Source of the DNA: Natrinema versiforme
GTDB lineage: Archaea; Halobacteriota; Halobacteria; Halobacteriales; Natrialbaceae
DNA: 64,000 nt
Direction: 5' to 3'
NCBI RefSeq assembly: GCF_005576615.1
Contig: NZ_CP040330.1
Span: forward strand, 558,001 to 622,000
Shown: positions 17,161 to 26,536 of the stretch, piece by piece
Layout: each line of letters begins with the position of its first letter
Numbering within the stretch: position 1 is the stretch's first letter
Notes under the pieces: generated by a model
Told to the model about the DNA's origin: nothing
Database searches by the model: none
The model's input: only the letters and a program-made list of their open reading frames with translations
Made by a program: the position numbers and the translations under genes

Positions 17161-17991
17161 CTATCGCTCGGTCACCGCCTCGGTCGGCGTCGACTCCGGC
17201 GTCTCGTCGTCGCCGTACTCGACCATCGTCGGACCGTCGACGAACTCCCGAGTCCGTTCGTTCTGCGGATTCTCGAAGAACGATCGCACGTCGTTGGCCT
17301 CGACGAGTTCGCCGAGATAGAGGAAGACTACCTCGTCGGCGAGCCGCTTCGCCTGGTCCATGCTGTGGGTAACCATGACGATAGTGTACTCGTCTTTGAG
17401 GTCGGCGAGGGTTTCCTCGACCTGCTCGGCCGAGACTGGATCCAGCGCCGACGTCACCTCGTCGCACAGCAACACCTCGGGTTCGACTGCCAGCGAGCGG
17501 GCGAGACACAGCCGCTGGATCTGGCCAGTCGACAGCTCCGCACCGGGGGTATCCAGTCGGTCCTTTACCTCCTCCCAGAGGTTCACCTTTCGAAGGTAGC
17601 TTTCGACCTGCTCGTCGAGGTCCGCCTTCGAGTCGTAGGCCCCGTGTATCCGCAGTCCGTAGGCGACGTTCTCGTAGATCGAGAGGGGTAACGGCGTCGG
17701 CGTCTGCGGGACGTAGCCGATCCGCCTGCGAAGCTCCGGGACGGGCTCGTCGGTGTCGTAGACCGACTGCTCGCCCAGATACACGTCGCCGGAGATTTCG
17801 ACGTCGGGCTGGATCTCGTGGAGCCGGTTTAGTGACTTCAGCAGCGTCGACTTCCCGCAGCCTGACGGACCGATGATGGCGGTCAACTGGTTCTCCGGGA
17901 ACTCCACCGAGACGCCCTTCAGCGCCTCCACTTCGCGGTTCCCGGTGTACGTTACGGCAAGGTTGTCGGTGGTGAGTGCAGCGTCTGTCAT
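17161..17991 (-). CDS. pstB: Phosphate ABC transporter ATP-binding protein
   Basis: 276 residues. Seen: Walker A GPSGCGKST (about 42-50), the PstB-typical FPENQLTAIIG lead-in, Q-loop GYVPQTPTPLPLS, signature LSTGQIQRL, Walker B LLCDEVTSALDP and the switch His in VTHSMDQ. It energises high-affinity phosphate uptake on the inner face of the membrane. Its ATG overlaps the pstA stop by four bases. It is the last gene of pstSCAB; the phoU regulator that normally follows is missing here. The C-terminus carries a short Thr/Glu-rich tail. Confidence 0.95.
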   Translation of the reverse strand: MTDAALTTDNLAVTYTGNREVEALKGVSVEFPENQLTAIIGPSGCGKSTLLKSLNRLHEIQPDVEISGDVYLGEQSVYDTDEPVPELRRRIGYVPQTPTPLPLSIYENVAYGLRIHGAYDSKADLDEQVESYLRKVNLWEEVKDRLDTPGAELSTGQIQRLCLARSLAVEPEVLLCDEVTSALDPVSAEQVEETLADLKDEYTIVMVTHSMDQAKRLADEVVFLYLGELVEANDVRSFFENPQNERTREFVDGPTMVEYGDDETPESTPTEAVTER

Positions 17992-18848
17992 GAGTTTCGA
18001 CCTCCCGGTGCGTATCGAGCGTACCGTCCGGCGAGCAGTTTCGAGACGAGAATCAGGCCCAGCACGGCGACCGTGAGGATGAACGACGCTGCGTACGCGT
18101 GGGACCTGACTTCGGCGTTGAACGACATCGCTTGATCGAAGATGAGAACCGGCAGCGTCGTCGACGGTTCGAACAGGCCGGACGGCATTCGCGTGCTCCG
18201 TCCGGCAGTGAACAATACCGTCGCGGCATCGCCGATTCCGCGGGCAAAGCCCATGACGATCCCGGCGATGACGCCCGGAAGCGCCGCTCGAACGGTCATT
18301 CGTGCGGTTTCGAACCGCGTCGATCCGAGCCCGTACGCGGCTTCCTTGACCGTCTCCGGCGCCGACCGTAACGCCTCGTCGGTGTACCGGGTCACGATCG
18401 GGTACTGGAAGATCGCGATGGCGACGATCCCGAAGAACAGGCTCGTCTGGGCACCGATCGCGATGATCACTGTCAGAATGAACACGCCGTAGACGATCGG
18501 CGGCGTCCCCCAGAGGACGTTCAGAAACATGTTTACGACATCCGAGAACCGGTCGCTCGAGTAGTCGCTCTGGAGGTAAACGGCCGTTGAGACGGCCAGT
18601 ATCGTCGAGATGACCGTCGCCGGGACGACGATGAAGACGCTCCCCAACACCGCGTGGAAGAAGCCGCCCTCTCCCTCGAGCATGTACCGCGAGCCGGGCG
18701 GCGTAAACGCGATCGCTGGGTCCGTGAGGAAGACGCGACCGCCCCTGTAAATCGTCACGCCGATTACTAGGATCAGAACGCTCACGACGAGCGCGGCAGC
18801 ACCGCGAGCGAGCCAGCCGAAGAGTCGCTGTTCGGCGTAGCGATCCAT
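17988..18848 (-). CDS. pstA: Phosphate ABC transporter permease PstA
   Basis: 286 residues from the ATG at 18848, which overlaps the pstC stop (TGATG). A longer upstream frame exists but overlaps pstC in another frame and is rejected. Seen: six hydrophobic segments, the permease motif EAAYGLGSTRFETARMTVRAALPGVIAG (EAA loop contacting PstB), and a large first periplasmic loop. It forms the channel with PstC for phosphate import. The C-terminal tail is short and basic. Confidence 0.94.
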   Translation of the reverse strand: MDRYAEQRLFGWLARGAAALVVSVLILVIGVTIYRGGRVFLTDPAIAFTPPGSRYMLEGEGGFFHAVLGSVFIVVPATVISTILAVSTAVYLQSDYSSDRFSDVVNMFLNVLWGTPPIVYGVFILTVIIAIGAQTSLFFGIVAIAIFQYPIVTRYTDEALRSAPETVKEAAYGLGSTRFETARMTVRAALPGVIAGIVMGFARGIGDAATVLFTAGRSTRMPSGLFEPSTTLPVLIFDQAMSFNAEVRSHAYAASFILTVAVLGLILVSKLLAGRYARYAPGGRNS

Positions 18849-19786
18849 CAGTACTGCCACCTCCGCTGGAGGCGCTGGCGGACGAGCATCGCCGTGAAGT
18901 TGAACAGCCAGACGACGATCACGAGCATTAGTCCCACGAAGATCAGCGCCGACTGGGTCAGCGGCAGGCTCATCAGTTCGCCGAAGTCGTTGACGATCAG
19001 CGTCGGCAACGTCTGGCCGGTCGCAAACGGCGAGTCCGGAAGCTGGGTCTGGCCGCCGATGAGCATCGCCGGCACGATCGTCGCGCCGAAGACGCGGCCG
19101 AATCCGAGCAGGATCGCCGAGAAGATTCCGGGGCCCGCAGCCCGCAACAGGACCGACTTGATCGTCTCCCACTTCGTTGCGCCGACGCCCAGCGAGGACT
19201 CGCGCAGTTCGTCGGGCAGGGCCTCGAGCGACTCGGCGGACAGCGAGATCATAAAGGGCGTGACGACGATCGCCATCACGAGACTGACCGTGAAGATCCC
19301 CAGTCCGGTCCCGCCGGAGCCGACCGCCGGCGCGAGGTAATCTCCGACGAAGGGAACGACGACGATCAGTGCGACCAGTCCGAAGATAACGCTCGGAATC
19401 GCCGCAAGCACGTCGATGAACGACGAGACGATGACCTTCGTCCGGCCCTCGGCGTACTCGGCGATATAGATCGCCGTGAGGATCGCGATCGGCGTCCCCA
19501 TGAGCATCGTGAGCCCGGTCACGTAGATCGTGCCGACGATGGCCGGCAGGAACCCGAACTCGTTTCGTGCGGGATCCCAGTTCGACGACGCCAACACTTG
19601 GACGAGCGAGTACTCCGAGAGCAGCGGCAGCGACTGATAGAGCAGCATCAGCACGATCAACGCGAACAGCGCGATCGCGAAGTAGCCTGCACCGCGAAGC
19701 CACTGACTGCTCAGTCGCTCGGCGAGCAGCCGTCGGTCGATACGCGCGCCCTGCTCCGGGTCAGTCGGTTCCGTCGACTCGACCAT
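18848..19786 (-). CDS. pstC: Phosphate ABC transporter permease PstC
   Basis: 312 residues: an N-terminal cytoplasmic stretch, then six membrane segments. The EAA loop reads ESSLGVGATKWETIKSVLLRAA, and MAIVVTPFMISLSAESLEALP is the usual PstC helix before it. The stop codon overlaps the pstA start, and the start lies 8 bp after the pstS stop, so the operon is tightly packed and coupled. Pairs with PstA. Confidence 0.95.
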   Translation of the reverse strand: MVESTEPTDPEQGARIDRRLLAERLSSQWLRGAGYFAIALFALIVLMLLYQSLPLLSEYSLVQVLASSNWDPARNEFGFLPAIVGTIYVTGLTMLMGTPIAILTAIYIAEYAEGRTKVIVSSFIDVLAAIPSVIFGLVALIVVVPFVGDYLAPAVGSGGTGLGIFTVSLVMAIVVTPFMISLSAESLEALPDELRESSLGVGATKWETIKSVLLRAAGPGIFSAILLGFGRVFGATIVPAMLIGGQTQLPDSPFATGQTLPTLIVNDFGELMSLPLTQSALIFVGLMLVIVVWLFNFTAMLVRQRLQRRWQY

Positions 19787-19794
19787 CGTTCAGT

Positions 19795-20775
19795 TCACGG
19801 CCCCGTTTCGAGGTCGTTCTGCGCTTCCTCGAGTCGCTCGTCCTCGAGCGGAACGTAGCCGTTTTCGCGCACGTGTTCCTGTCCGTCCGTGAGCACCCAC
19901 TCGACGAAGTCGTAGGCCTCGTCTTCGAACTCGCCGTTCGAGGCGAGGAACATCTCGCGCGCCGGCGGTGCCGGATACCGACCCTCGTCGACGGCGGTGA
20001 GGAACTCGTTGCGGGTCTCGTAGAAGTCCTCCTCCTCGGAGATCGTTCCGTCGCCGTCCCGATCGAGCGGCACCGGCCGAATGTTGCCCTCGAGTTCGCC
20101 ACTATCCAGATCGTAGACGTAGTTGATGTTGTTCAGCGAGATGGCGTTCTCGTTGGAGCCGACAGCCTCGGCGACCTGCTGGTCACCGTTGTGGTTGCCG
20201 TCCGCGAGATCCTCAAGGTCCTTCTCGGTGTAAGCATCGTCTTCGCCGCCAAGGAAATCGCCCCACTTCTTGTAGGCGGCCGAGGCGTCCGACCGGCCGT
20301 AGACGATAATCTCCTCGTCGACGTCGGCGTCGACGACTTCGCCCCAGTTCGTGATCTCCTTCGTAAAGATGGCCTCCATCTCCTCGCGGCTCAGGCCGTT
20401 CTCCTGTAGTTCCTCGAGGACGGGGTTGTCGACGTTGACCGTCGCGACGACGGTGTCGATGAGCATCGGGACGGCGAACAGTCCCTGATCGATCTCTTCC
20501 TGTTCCGGTTCGCGACCCATCATCGCGATGTCGACCTGATCGTTGAGGACGTCGGAGACGCCGACGCCGGTTCCGCCACCGGAGATGTCGAACGCGATGT
20601 CGTTCTCCTGTTCGTACATATCGGCCCACACTTCGACCATCGGCAGCGGTCCGACGCCACCGGAGATACGAACGTCGGCACTGTCGCCGAGAAGAGACGC
20701 ACAGCCGGCGAGAGAGATCGTAGAAGCGACTCCCGTGAACTGTAACGCAGAGCGACGTGAATAGACTCGTTCCAT
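19795..20775 (-). CDS. pstS: Phosphate-binding lipoprotein PstS
   Basis: 326 residues from the ATG at 20775 (MERVYSRRSALQFTG). Seen: a Tat motif (SRRSALQF) and a lipobox ISLAGC giving a lipid-anchored Cys near residue 25. The phosphate-binding fold follows, with ISGGVGPLPMVEVWAD at the N-lobe, DISGGGTGVGVSD, FTKEITNWGEV and YGRSDASAAYKKWGDF. It captures phosphate outside the cell for PstCA. First gene of the operon; a possible TATA (CATACATAG on the minus strand) lies about 40 bp upstream of the start. Expression is expected to respond to phosphate starvation. Confidence 0.94.
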   Translation of the reverse strand: MERVYSRRSALQFTGVASTISLAGCASLLGDSADVRISGGVGPLPMVEVWADMYEQENDIAFDISGGGTGVGVSDVLNDQVDIAMMGREPEQEEIDQGLFAVPMLIDTVVATVNVDNPVLEELQENGLSREEMEAIFTKEITNWGEVVDADVDEEIIVYGRSDASAAYKKWGDFLGGEDDAYTEKDLEDLADGNHNGDQQVAEAVGSNENAISLNNINYVYDLDSGELEGNIRPVPLDRDGDGTISEEEDFYETRNEFLTAVDEGRYPAPPAREMFLASNGEFEDEAYDFVEWVLTDGQEHVRENGYVPLEDERLEEAQNDLETGP

Positions 20776-21128
20776 GCGTCTCCCGACGTAGTAACCGACC
20801 CTATGTATGCCCTCGTTCCTCAGCAATTCTTCGATCCGGAACTTGAAATGAGCAAAATTCGCGGATCGTGAGTGGGAAACGCAATCGTTGCTGTGACGAT
20901 CGAGTACTGATCCCGTCGAAGCGGCGGAGAAGCAGTGAACCCGTTTTGGTCTCTGCGGCTATCAATTCACGCAAACCGAGCGGTATGCGCGTTCTCGAAA
21001 TAGATCTCATCGAAACTCGAGTAACCGTCGATATCGAAAAGCTCGATCGCTTACGGTCGGTTTTGTGTTTATTGCCGCTATCTTCGACGCAACATGTCGC
21101 TCGGAGATTGCTGTGCAGGCGATCGGAC
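20776..21128. other. Intergenic region upstream of pstS
   Basis: About 350 bp between the divided ends of pstS (start) and the yeiH-like gene (stop), both on the minus strand. It must contain the pst promoter; AT-rich stretches occur around 20820-20870. No convincing gene, hairpin or named operator was recognised. Confidence 0.5.
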
Positions 21129-22112
21129 TCAGAACGCCACCAACAGCACCGTAAGCGAGAGCGTACTGCTCGCGAATAACACGAGCAGGACGACGATCGC
21201 GGGTGTTACGCCGGTGTCGCGAAGATCGGCGAGTCGAATCTCGGTCCCGAGGCCGACGAACGCGAGCACGAACAGCCAGTTGTAGGCGTTCTCGATCGAG
21301 TTCAACTGGGCGGCGGAGAGGATGCCCGCGCTCGCGACGACGGCGAGCGCGAGAAAGCCGAGCACGAACTTCGGGAATTCGTCCCAGAGGGTCCGAACGG
21401 AGGGGCGGCGACCGCCAGCCGTGCGGGCGTAATAGCTAGCGTAGGCGAGGACGACGACGCCGATCAGGGCGTTCCGCGAGAGCTTCGTCATCGTCGCCCA
21501 CTGCCCGGCGACCTCGGAGTGAGCGAAACCGACGGCGACGACGGGTCCCGTAGAGAACATGCTGGTGCCGGCCCACGCGCCGAACACCATCCCGGAGAGG
21601 TTCAGCAGGTCACCGACGATCGGATAGACGACGATGGTGATCGCGTCGAACAGGAGGACCGTCGTGGCTGCGTAGGCAATCTGTTCCTCGCGGGCGCGGA
21701 CCGCGCCGGCGACCGCGACGACCGCGGAGACGCCACAGATGCTCGCACCGGCCGCGAGCAGCGATCCCATCCGCTCGGCCAGCCCGAACACGTTGCGCGC
21801 GAGGAATTCGACGACGAGCAGCGTCGTCGCGGTCACCCCGACCACGAGCAACAGGACGAGCCCGCCGACCTCGAGGACGGTCTCGAGCGATATCGACGCG
21901 CCCATGAGGACGATTCCCCCGCCCAGCAACAGCTTGTGCGTCGCGATTCCGGGCTCGAGCCGATCGGGAATTCCGACGACGTTCGCTGCGACGAACCCGA
22001 GCGCGATCGCGAGCAGGAGGTGATTGACCCCGAGGACGGCGGCGACCCCTCGAGCGAGTATCGCACCGAGACAGAGGGCGAGGAGACCCGACGCCAGTCG
22101 ACGGACGATCAT
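21129..22112 (-). CDS. YeiH/UPF0324 family putative sulfate exporter
   Basis: 327 residues with about ten hydrophobic segments. Seen: the family signature ASICGVSAVVAVAGAVRA in the middle, GIATHKLLLGGGIVLMGASISLE near residue 60, and the closing FVGLGTEIRLADLRDTG. Known: the family is annotated as putative sulfate exporters, with little direct biochemistry. A 46-residue gene stops four bases before this ATG, so the two are probably co-transcribed. Confidence 0.9.
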   Translation of the reverse strand: MIVRRLASGLLALCLGAILARGVAAVLGVNHLLLAIALGFVAANVVGIPDRLEPGIATHKLLLGGGIVLMGASISLETVLEVGGLVLLLVVGVTATTLLVVEFLARNVFGLAERMGSLLAAGASICGVSAVVAVAGAVRAREEQIAYAATTVLLFDAITIVVYPIVGDLLNLSGMVFGAWAGTSMFSTGPVVAVGFAHSEVAGQWATMTKLSRNALIGVVVLAYASYYARTAGGRRPSVRTLWDEFPKFVLGFLALAVVASAGILSAAQLNSIENAYNWLFVLAFVGLGTEIRLADLRDTGVTPAIVVLLVLFASSTLSLTVLLVAF

Positions 22113-22116
22113 CGCG

Positions 22117-22257
22117 TCACCACGGAATCTGCAACTCGAGGAGGGAGACTGGGGCGACGATCGCCGCGCCCACGAGGACGCTCTGCCAGTCGCGCTCGAG
22201 GTCGCTCCAGCGATCCATCACGGAGCCGGCGGTCGGCTGCCAGCCGTCGATCCACAT
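22117..22257 (-). CDS. Small protein (46 aa) upstream of the YeiH-like gene
   Basis: ATG at 22257, TGA at 22117-22119, leaving four bases before the next start. The protein begins MWIDGWQPTAGSVMDRWSD, continues LERDWQSVLVGAAIVAPVSL and ends with a Trp. It has an amphipathic Trp/Asp-rich first half and one hydrophobic stretch. No family is recognised. Tight coupling to the transporter suggests a small accessory subunit or leader peptide; this is inference. Confidence 0.45.
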   Translation of the reverse strand: MWIDGWQPTAGSVMDRWSDLERDWQSVLVGAAIVAPVSLLELQIPW

Positions 22258-22538
22258 GTATTCCGTATTGGAGTGACGGTTGCAGTTAACTGTTGTCGAT
22301 TTCGTCGTAGATACCGGATTATATTCCCGGTATCTGTGGCAAAGGATCCACCGATCGACGTATCGCCGACTCGATGGTGGGGTGATGATCGAGGTGTGAG
22401 CATTTCCGCGTTCGTGCCCTCGTCAGACCGAATGAGCGCCGACGAACACCTGCCTCGAGTGCGCGAGCGACTGCAGACGACGCGGACGAGCGGTTGCGGG
22501 TCGGCGAAACGACGTCGTCCCGCCGCTCGAGTCCGTCG

Positions 22539-24236
22539 TCACCGGTCGACGCTCCCTAACACGATATCGAGACTGCCGAGCGTCGCGATCAGATCCGCGA
22601 CGTACTCTCCTTCGGACATTTCGGGCAGCGCCGAGAGGTTGTGGAAACACGGACTGCGGATCTTGAACCGGGCCGGCGAGTTCGAGCCGTCCGCGCGGAT
22701 GTAGATCCCGAGTTCGCCCTTCGCGCTCTCGACGGCGCGGTAGGTCTCGATCCCCGGATCAGGTTTGAGTGTCCGCGGGACGTTGCTCTGGACCGTGCGT
22801 TCGTCTTCCGGCCAATCCTCGAGTAGGTCGAGACACTGCTCGATGATCTTCGCGGACTCCTCGACTTCGCGCAGCCGAACGAGGACGCGCGCGTGGTTGT
22901 CGCAACTGTCCTCGGTGACCACGTTCCACTCGAGGTTCTCGTAGTAGCCGTAGGGGTCGTCACGGCGGAGGTCGTAATCGATGCCGGAGCCGCGAGCCAC
23001 GGGACCCGTACAGCCGTAGTCTTTGGCCACCTCGGGCTCGAGCACCCCCGTTCCCATCGTCCGTCGCTGGAAGATTTCGTTGCCGGTCAGCAGGCTGTGG
23101 TACTCGTCGACCTTCGCGGGGAGTTCGTCGAGGAAGTCCCGGCATTTCTCGATGAACTCCGCGCGGGGCTCGGGGAGGTCCCAGCAGACACCGCCCAGCC
23201 GGAAGAAGTAGAACATCATCCGCTGGCCGGTCAAGTCCTCCAAGATGTCCTGGACGACCTCGCGGTCGCGCATGCCGTACTGGAAGATGGCGGTGAAGTC
23301 GCCGTAGACGTCCAGCGCGAACGTCGAGACCGCGAGGAAGTGGCCGAGCATGCGTCCGAACTCGGTCGCCATCGTCCGCAGGACCTGCGCGTACTCGGGG
23401 ACCTCGATGTCGGCGATGTCCTCGATGGCGCGGGCGACTGCCCACTCGTTGGGCAGGTTCGCGGTGTAGTCCCAGCGATTCGAGTAGGGAATGATCTGGT
23501 GGCGGTAGGTCCCCTGCTGGCACATCTGCTCCTCGCAGCGGTGTAGGTAGCCAATATCGGGTTCGACGTCGGCGACCGATTCGCCGTCCAGCACCGTCTC
23601 GAGGTGGAGCACGCCGTGGGTCGCCGGATGGTGGGGGCCGATGTTGAGAAACATCGTCTCCGATTCCTCGTCGCGCCGATCCTCGGCGAGGGGGTTGGCG
23701 TGTTCGGTGTAGCTGACGACCTGCGGTTTGTCCTGATCGTAGTCCAGCGCGAGCGGGTGGCCCTGCCACGACTCGGGGAGGAGAATGCGGGTGAGGTTGG
23801 GGTGGTCCGCATACTCGATCCCGACGAGGTCGAAGGCCTCCCGCTCGTGCCAGTCGGCGGTTCGGAAGACGGGTTCGGCGGACTCGCAGACGGGCGCCCC
23901 CGTCGGCAGCGGGACGATCAGCGTCACCTCGTGGGTCCGCCGATCGTACTTCGTCATGTGGACGATCGACTCGTAGCGATCCTCGTACTGCTGGGGCGTG
24001 ATACACGAGAGGTGGTCGAACCCCGCCTCGTCGCGCAGTAGGCGAACCACCGCCTGCACGTCGTCCGGCCGGATCACGAACGCCGGCGCGTTCTCGTGGT
24101 CGTCCCGGCCGATCGCGTACTCGGAGAGCAGGGCCTCGAGTGCGGCCTCGTCGATGCCGTCCTCGCGCTGGTGGTCGTACTCCGGATCGATGCGTTCGCG
24201 CTCGGATTCGGGTTCTGGTTCCGATGTCTCACTCAT
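22539..24236 (-). CDS. nuoCD: NADH dehydrogenase-like complex, fused subunit NuoCD
   Basis: 565 residues from the ATG at 24236, with a Glu-rich N-tail. Seen: a NuoC domain (about 30-190) with FDHLSCITPQQYEDRYE and ADWHEREAFDLVGIEY, then a NuoD domain with LNIGPHHPATHGVLHL, DIGYLHRCEEQMCQ, FRLGGVCWDLPEP, the GCTGPVARGSGIDYDLRRD loop and a C-terminal IRSPCFHNLSALPEM ending LGSLDIVLGSVDR. The fusion is normal for haloarchaeal complex I. What is odd is the isolation: no nuoA, B, H, I or later subunits flank it, so it is either a second copy or a displaced gene. Confidence 0.93.
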   Translation of the reverse strand: MSETSEPEPESERERIDPEYDHQREDGIDEAALEALLSEYAIGRDDHENAPAFVIRPDDVQAVVRLLRDEAGFDHLSCITPQQYEDRYESIVHMTKYDRRTHEVTLIVPLPTGAPVCESAEPVFRTADWHEREAFDLVGIEYADHPNLTRILLPESWQGHPLALDYDQDKPQVVSYTEHANPLAEDRRDEESETMFLNIGPHHPATHGVLHLETVLDGESVADVEPDIGYLHRCEEQMCQQGTYRHQIIPYSNRWDYTANLPNEWAVARAIEDIADIEVPEYAQVLRTMATEFGRMLGHFLAVSTFALDVYGDFTAIFQYGMRDREVVQDILEDLTGQRMMFYFFRLGGVCWDLPEPRAEFIEKCRDFLDELPAKVDEYHSLLTGNEIFQRRTMGTGVLEPEVAKDYGCTGPVARGSGIDYDLRRDDPYGYYENLEWNVVTEDSCDNHARVLVRLREVEESAKIIEQCLDLLEDWPEDERTVQSNVPRTLKPDPGIETYRAVESAKGELGIYIRADGSNSPARFKIRSPCFHNLSALPEMSEGEYVADLIATLGSLDIVLGSVDR

Positions 24237-24392
24237 TGCGATTCCCTCGCGACGCCGACCGGTGGCGCGTCTCGATAGCGTACAGGTGACGCGGAAATGA
24301 GGGTTTTTCCGCACTCCGGTGACTCTCTGCCGCCGTGAAATGAGTTCGGCAGTCGCGTTCGATGTCGGTCCCGACGTCCGGCCGAGCGGAAT

Positions 24393-24402
24393 CGCTTATA
24401 TG
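24393..24402 (+). promoter_or_regulatory. TATA-like promoter element for the PAP2 gene
   Basis: CGCTTATATG about 28 bp before the ATG at 24426; leaderless transcript expected. Confidence 0.6.
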
Positions 24403-24425
24403 GTCCGTCGGTCGTAACGTGAGGT

Positions 24426-25361
24426 ATGTCCCGAGGAATCGGCTGGTTCGACTCGTTTCGCGAACTCGCCCCGGAGTGGGCGGTCGTCGTGCTCGGGCTG
24501 GTCACCCAGCTCGGCGACGTGTGGTTTCTCGGCCTGCTCGTCGGCACCCTCTACTGGAGAGCGGCCGACGACCGGGACGGGATCGCCGCCGTCGCCGGCG
24601 TGCTCTTGGCGGGGCTCTCGCTCATCACCGGTCTGAAACACGTCTTCGCGCTCCCGCGACCGGAGCGCGTCCTCGTCGAGGTCGGGGCGCTTCCGGAGAC
24701 GGTCCACCCGCTGTACGAAGCCACCGCGACCGCGACGGGCTACGGCTTTCCGAGCGGTCACGCCCTGCTGACGACCATCGTCTACCTGAGTCTGGCCGAA
24801 TACCTGTCCGTCGGCACGCGGCGGCGGCGATATCTCGGGGCCGTCGGAATCGTGACGATCGTCTGTTTCTCCCGGGTCGGCCTCGGCGTCCACTACCTCG
24901 TCGACATCGTCGCCGGCATCGGGGTCGGATTGGTCTTCCTGCTCCTCACGTGGGGGCTCCTGAACCGGTATCCGCCCCACCGCGGGACGCTCGGATTCGG
25001 CCTCGCGGTCGGCCTCGCCGCCATCGCCGTCGTCGTGAGCGGCGCGGACCCCGACGCCGTCCTCCTGTTCGGCGCGTCCCTCGGCGCGTTCGCCGGCTGG
25101 CAACTCGCCGTCCTCGCTCGAGCGCTGGACTCGGGTCGCGGTCCGATTCGAGACAGCGGCCGGCTTACCGCGAGGGCCGTCGGTGCGGCGCTCGTGATCG
25201 CGGCTCTCATCGCCGCCACCGGCTACTACTGGCCCGTCACGCTCTTCGCCGGGAGCGGTGCGCTCGGACTGGCCGTCGCCGCGTTGGTGGTGTTGCCCGT
25301 CCTCTACCGCTCCGAGCGTGTCAGCAGTTTCCGGCGACGATCACCGTCCCGCTCGCAGTAG
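24426..25361 (+). CDS. PAP2 family membrane phosphatase
   Basis: 311 residues with about eight hydrophobic segments. The three phosphatase motifs are complete: KHVFALPRP (KX6RP, about 75-83), PSGH (about 115) and SRVGLGVHYLVD (SRX5HXXXD). Known: such enzymes remove phosphate from lipid phosphates, for example polyprenyl pyrophosphate or phosphatidate, with the active site at the outer face. The exact substrate is unknown. Its convergent neighbour is an acidic membrane protein. Confidence 0.92.
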   Translation: MSRGIGWFDSFRELAPEWAVVVLGLVTQLGDVWFLGLLVGTLYWRAADDRDGIAAVAGVLLAGLSLITGLKHVFALPRPERVLVEVGALPETVHPLYEATATATGYGFPSGHALLTTIVYLSLAEYLSVGTRRRRYLGAVGIVTIVCFSRVGLGVHYLVDIVAGIGVGLVFLLLTWGLLNRYPPHRGTLGFGLAVGLAAIAVVVSGADPDAVLLFGASLGAFAGWQLAVLARALDSGRGPIRDSGRLTARAVGAALVIAALIAATGYYWPVTLFAGSGALGLAVAALVVLPVLYRSERVSSFRRRSPSRSQ

Positions 25362-25458
25362 CTCGTCCCCGTTGTGCGTCGACTGTTTCGTGTCGGCGGC
25401 TCGAGTCGAAATTATCCACCGTCAGTCACAGAGACGGCACGCGGGCGAGACCGAGCGG

Positions 25459-26256
25459 TTACTGCTCGCTCTCGTCGTCAGAATCGTCGGCGTCGTCGGT
25501 GTCGGCGTCGCTGTCTGCCTCCTCCGACTCCGAATCGCCCTCGTCCGGTGGCTCGACCTTCATGTCGGAGGCGTCCTCGGCGGGACTCTCCTCCGGTTCG
25601 GTGTCGTCGGTCTGAGTCGGCTGGGCCTGTTCGGGCGACGGCCCGGTCGCCTCGCTGGCCTCGTCGGCCATCGCCGGATCGGAGATGTCGACCGCTACGC
25701 CCTCGGTGTCGGTATCGCGCCGCGGCTCCTCCTCGTCCGCGCCGAGATCTGGCCGCGAGCGGGAGTCGTCCTCGTCCGGCGTTTCGGTGAACTCGATCTG
25801 CGAGCCCGAGTCCGCCGTCTCGTCGATTTCGGGCTCGTCCGAAATCTCGCCATCCGGCTGGATCTCGGATTCCCGCCCGGAATCGACGCGCTCGGCGGCG
25901 GCGCTCGCCTGATCCGAGGTCTCCTTCCCTTCGGTTCCGCCCTCGACATCCGGGACCCCAGCGGACTCCTCGTCGCTCGAGCGGCGTTGCTGAAGGCCGA
26001 AGCCGACCAGCCCGCTGCCGGCGATACCGAGCGGAATCGCCCGCGCCCGGTTGCGGGCCATCGAGCGGATCGCGGCGACCAGCAGGAGGCCGCCGCCAAG
26101 GATCGGGAGCGTCCCGCTCGAGACCGCGTCGGACGCCGCCGAAGCGGCTCGTCCGGCGGGAGCGTCCAGTTCATCGAGGGCCTCGAGGTCGTCTATCTCG
26201 TCGAATGCGCCCATCGAACCGTCCGTCGTCGCGTCGTGATCGTGGTGTTCAGTCAT
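25459..26256 (-). CDS. Haloarchaeal membrane protein with long acidic disordered tail
   Basis: 265 residues from the ATG at 26256. Seen: a His/Asp-rich start (MTEHHDHDATTD), two hydrophobic stretches near residues 45-80 (LPILGGGLLLVAAI and IPLGIAGSGLVGFGL), then about 180 residues dominated by Asp, Glu, Ser and Pro without domains. No function is recognised. The tail probably lies in the cytoplasm or is exposed depending on topology, which is undetermined. Confidence 0.7.
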   Translation of the reverse strand: MTEHHDHDATTDGSMGAFDEIDDLEALDELDAPAGRAASAASDAVSSGTLPILGGGLLLVAAIRSMARNRARAIPLGIAGSGLVGFGLQQRRSSDEESAGVPDVEGGTEGKETSDQASAAAERVDSGRESEIQPDGEISDEPEIDETADSGSQIEFTETPDEDDSRSRPDLGADEEEPRRDTDTEGVAVDISDPAMADEASEATGPSPEQAQPTQTDDTEPEESPAEDASDMKVEPPDEGDSESEEADSDADTDDADDSDDESEQ

Positions 26257-26536
26257 CGGAGTCTCCGAGCGACAGTGCCGGTGGCCGGCCATCGGACTCG
26301 CGACCGTCGGGCCACCGGCGTCCGCTCACGGGGCCTACACCGTCCGGTCGGATGAAGATTCGACCGGCAGATGAATACCCGGCCCGCGTCGCACTCGCCC
26401 GTGGATGACTGCAGCGCGATATCAGATATTACCGCACTCAGGCGTGTTCGACCGAAAATCGGCCGGTGTCTCCGATTACGGCCCTGCATACTCCGGGCAG
26501 GCGACCTTCCCTGCCTGCGGATAACGTAGGGTATCC

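Noticed and set aside
17988-19703. pstA frame extended to 571 residues
   Set aside because: The extra N-terminal part overlaps pstC in another frame and is Arg/Asp-rich; the ATG at 18848 overlapping the pstC stop is the normal start.
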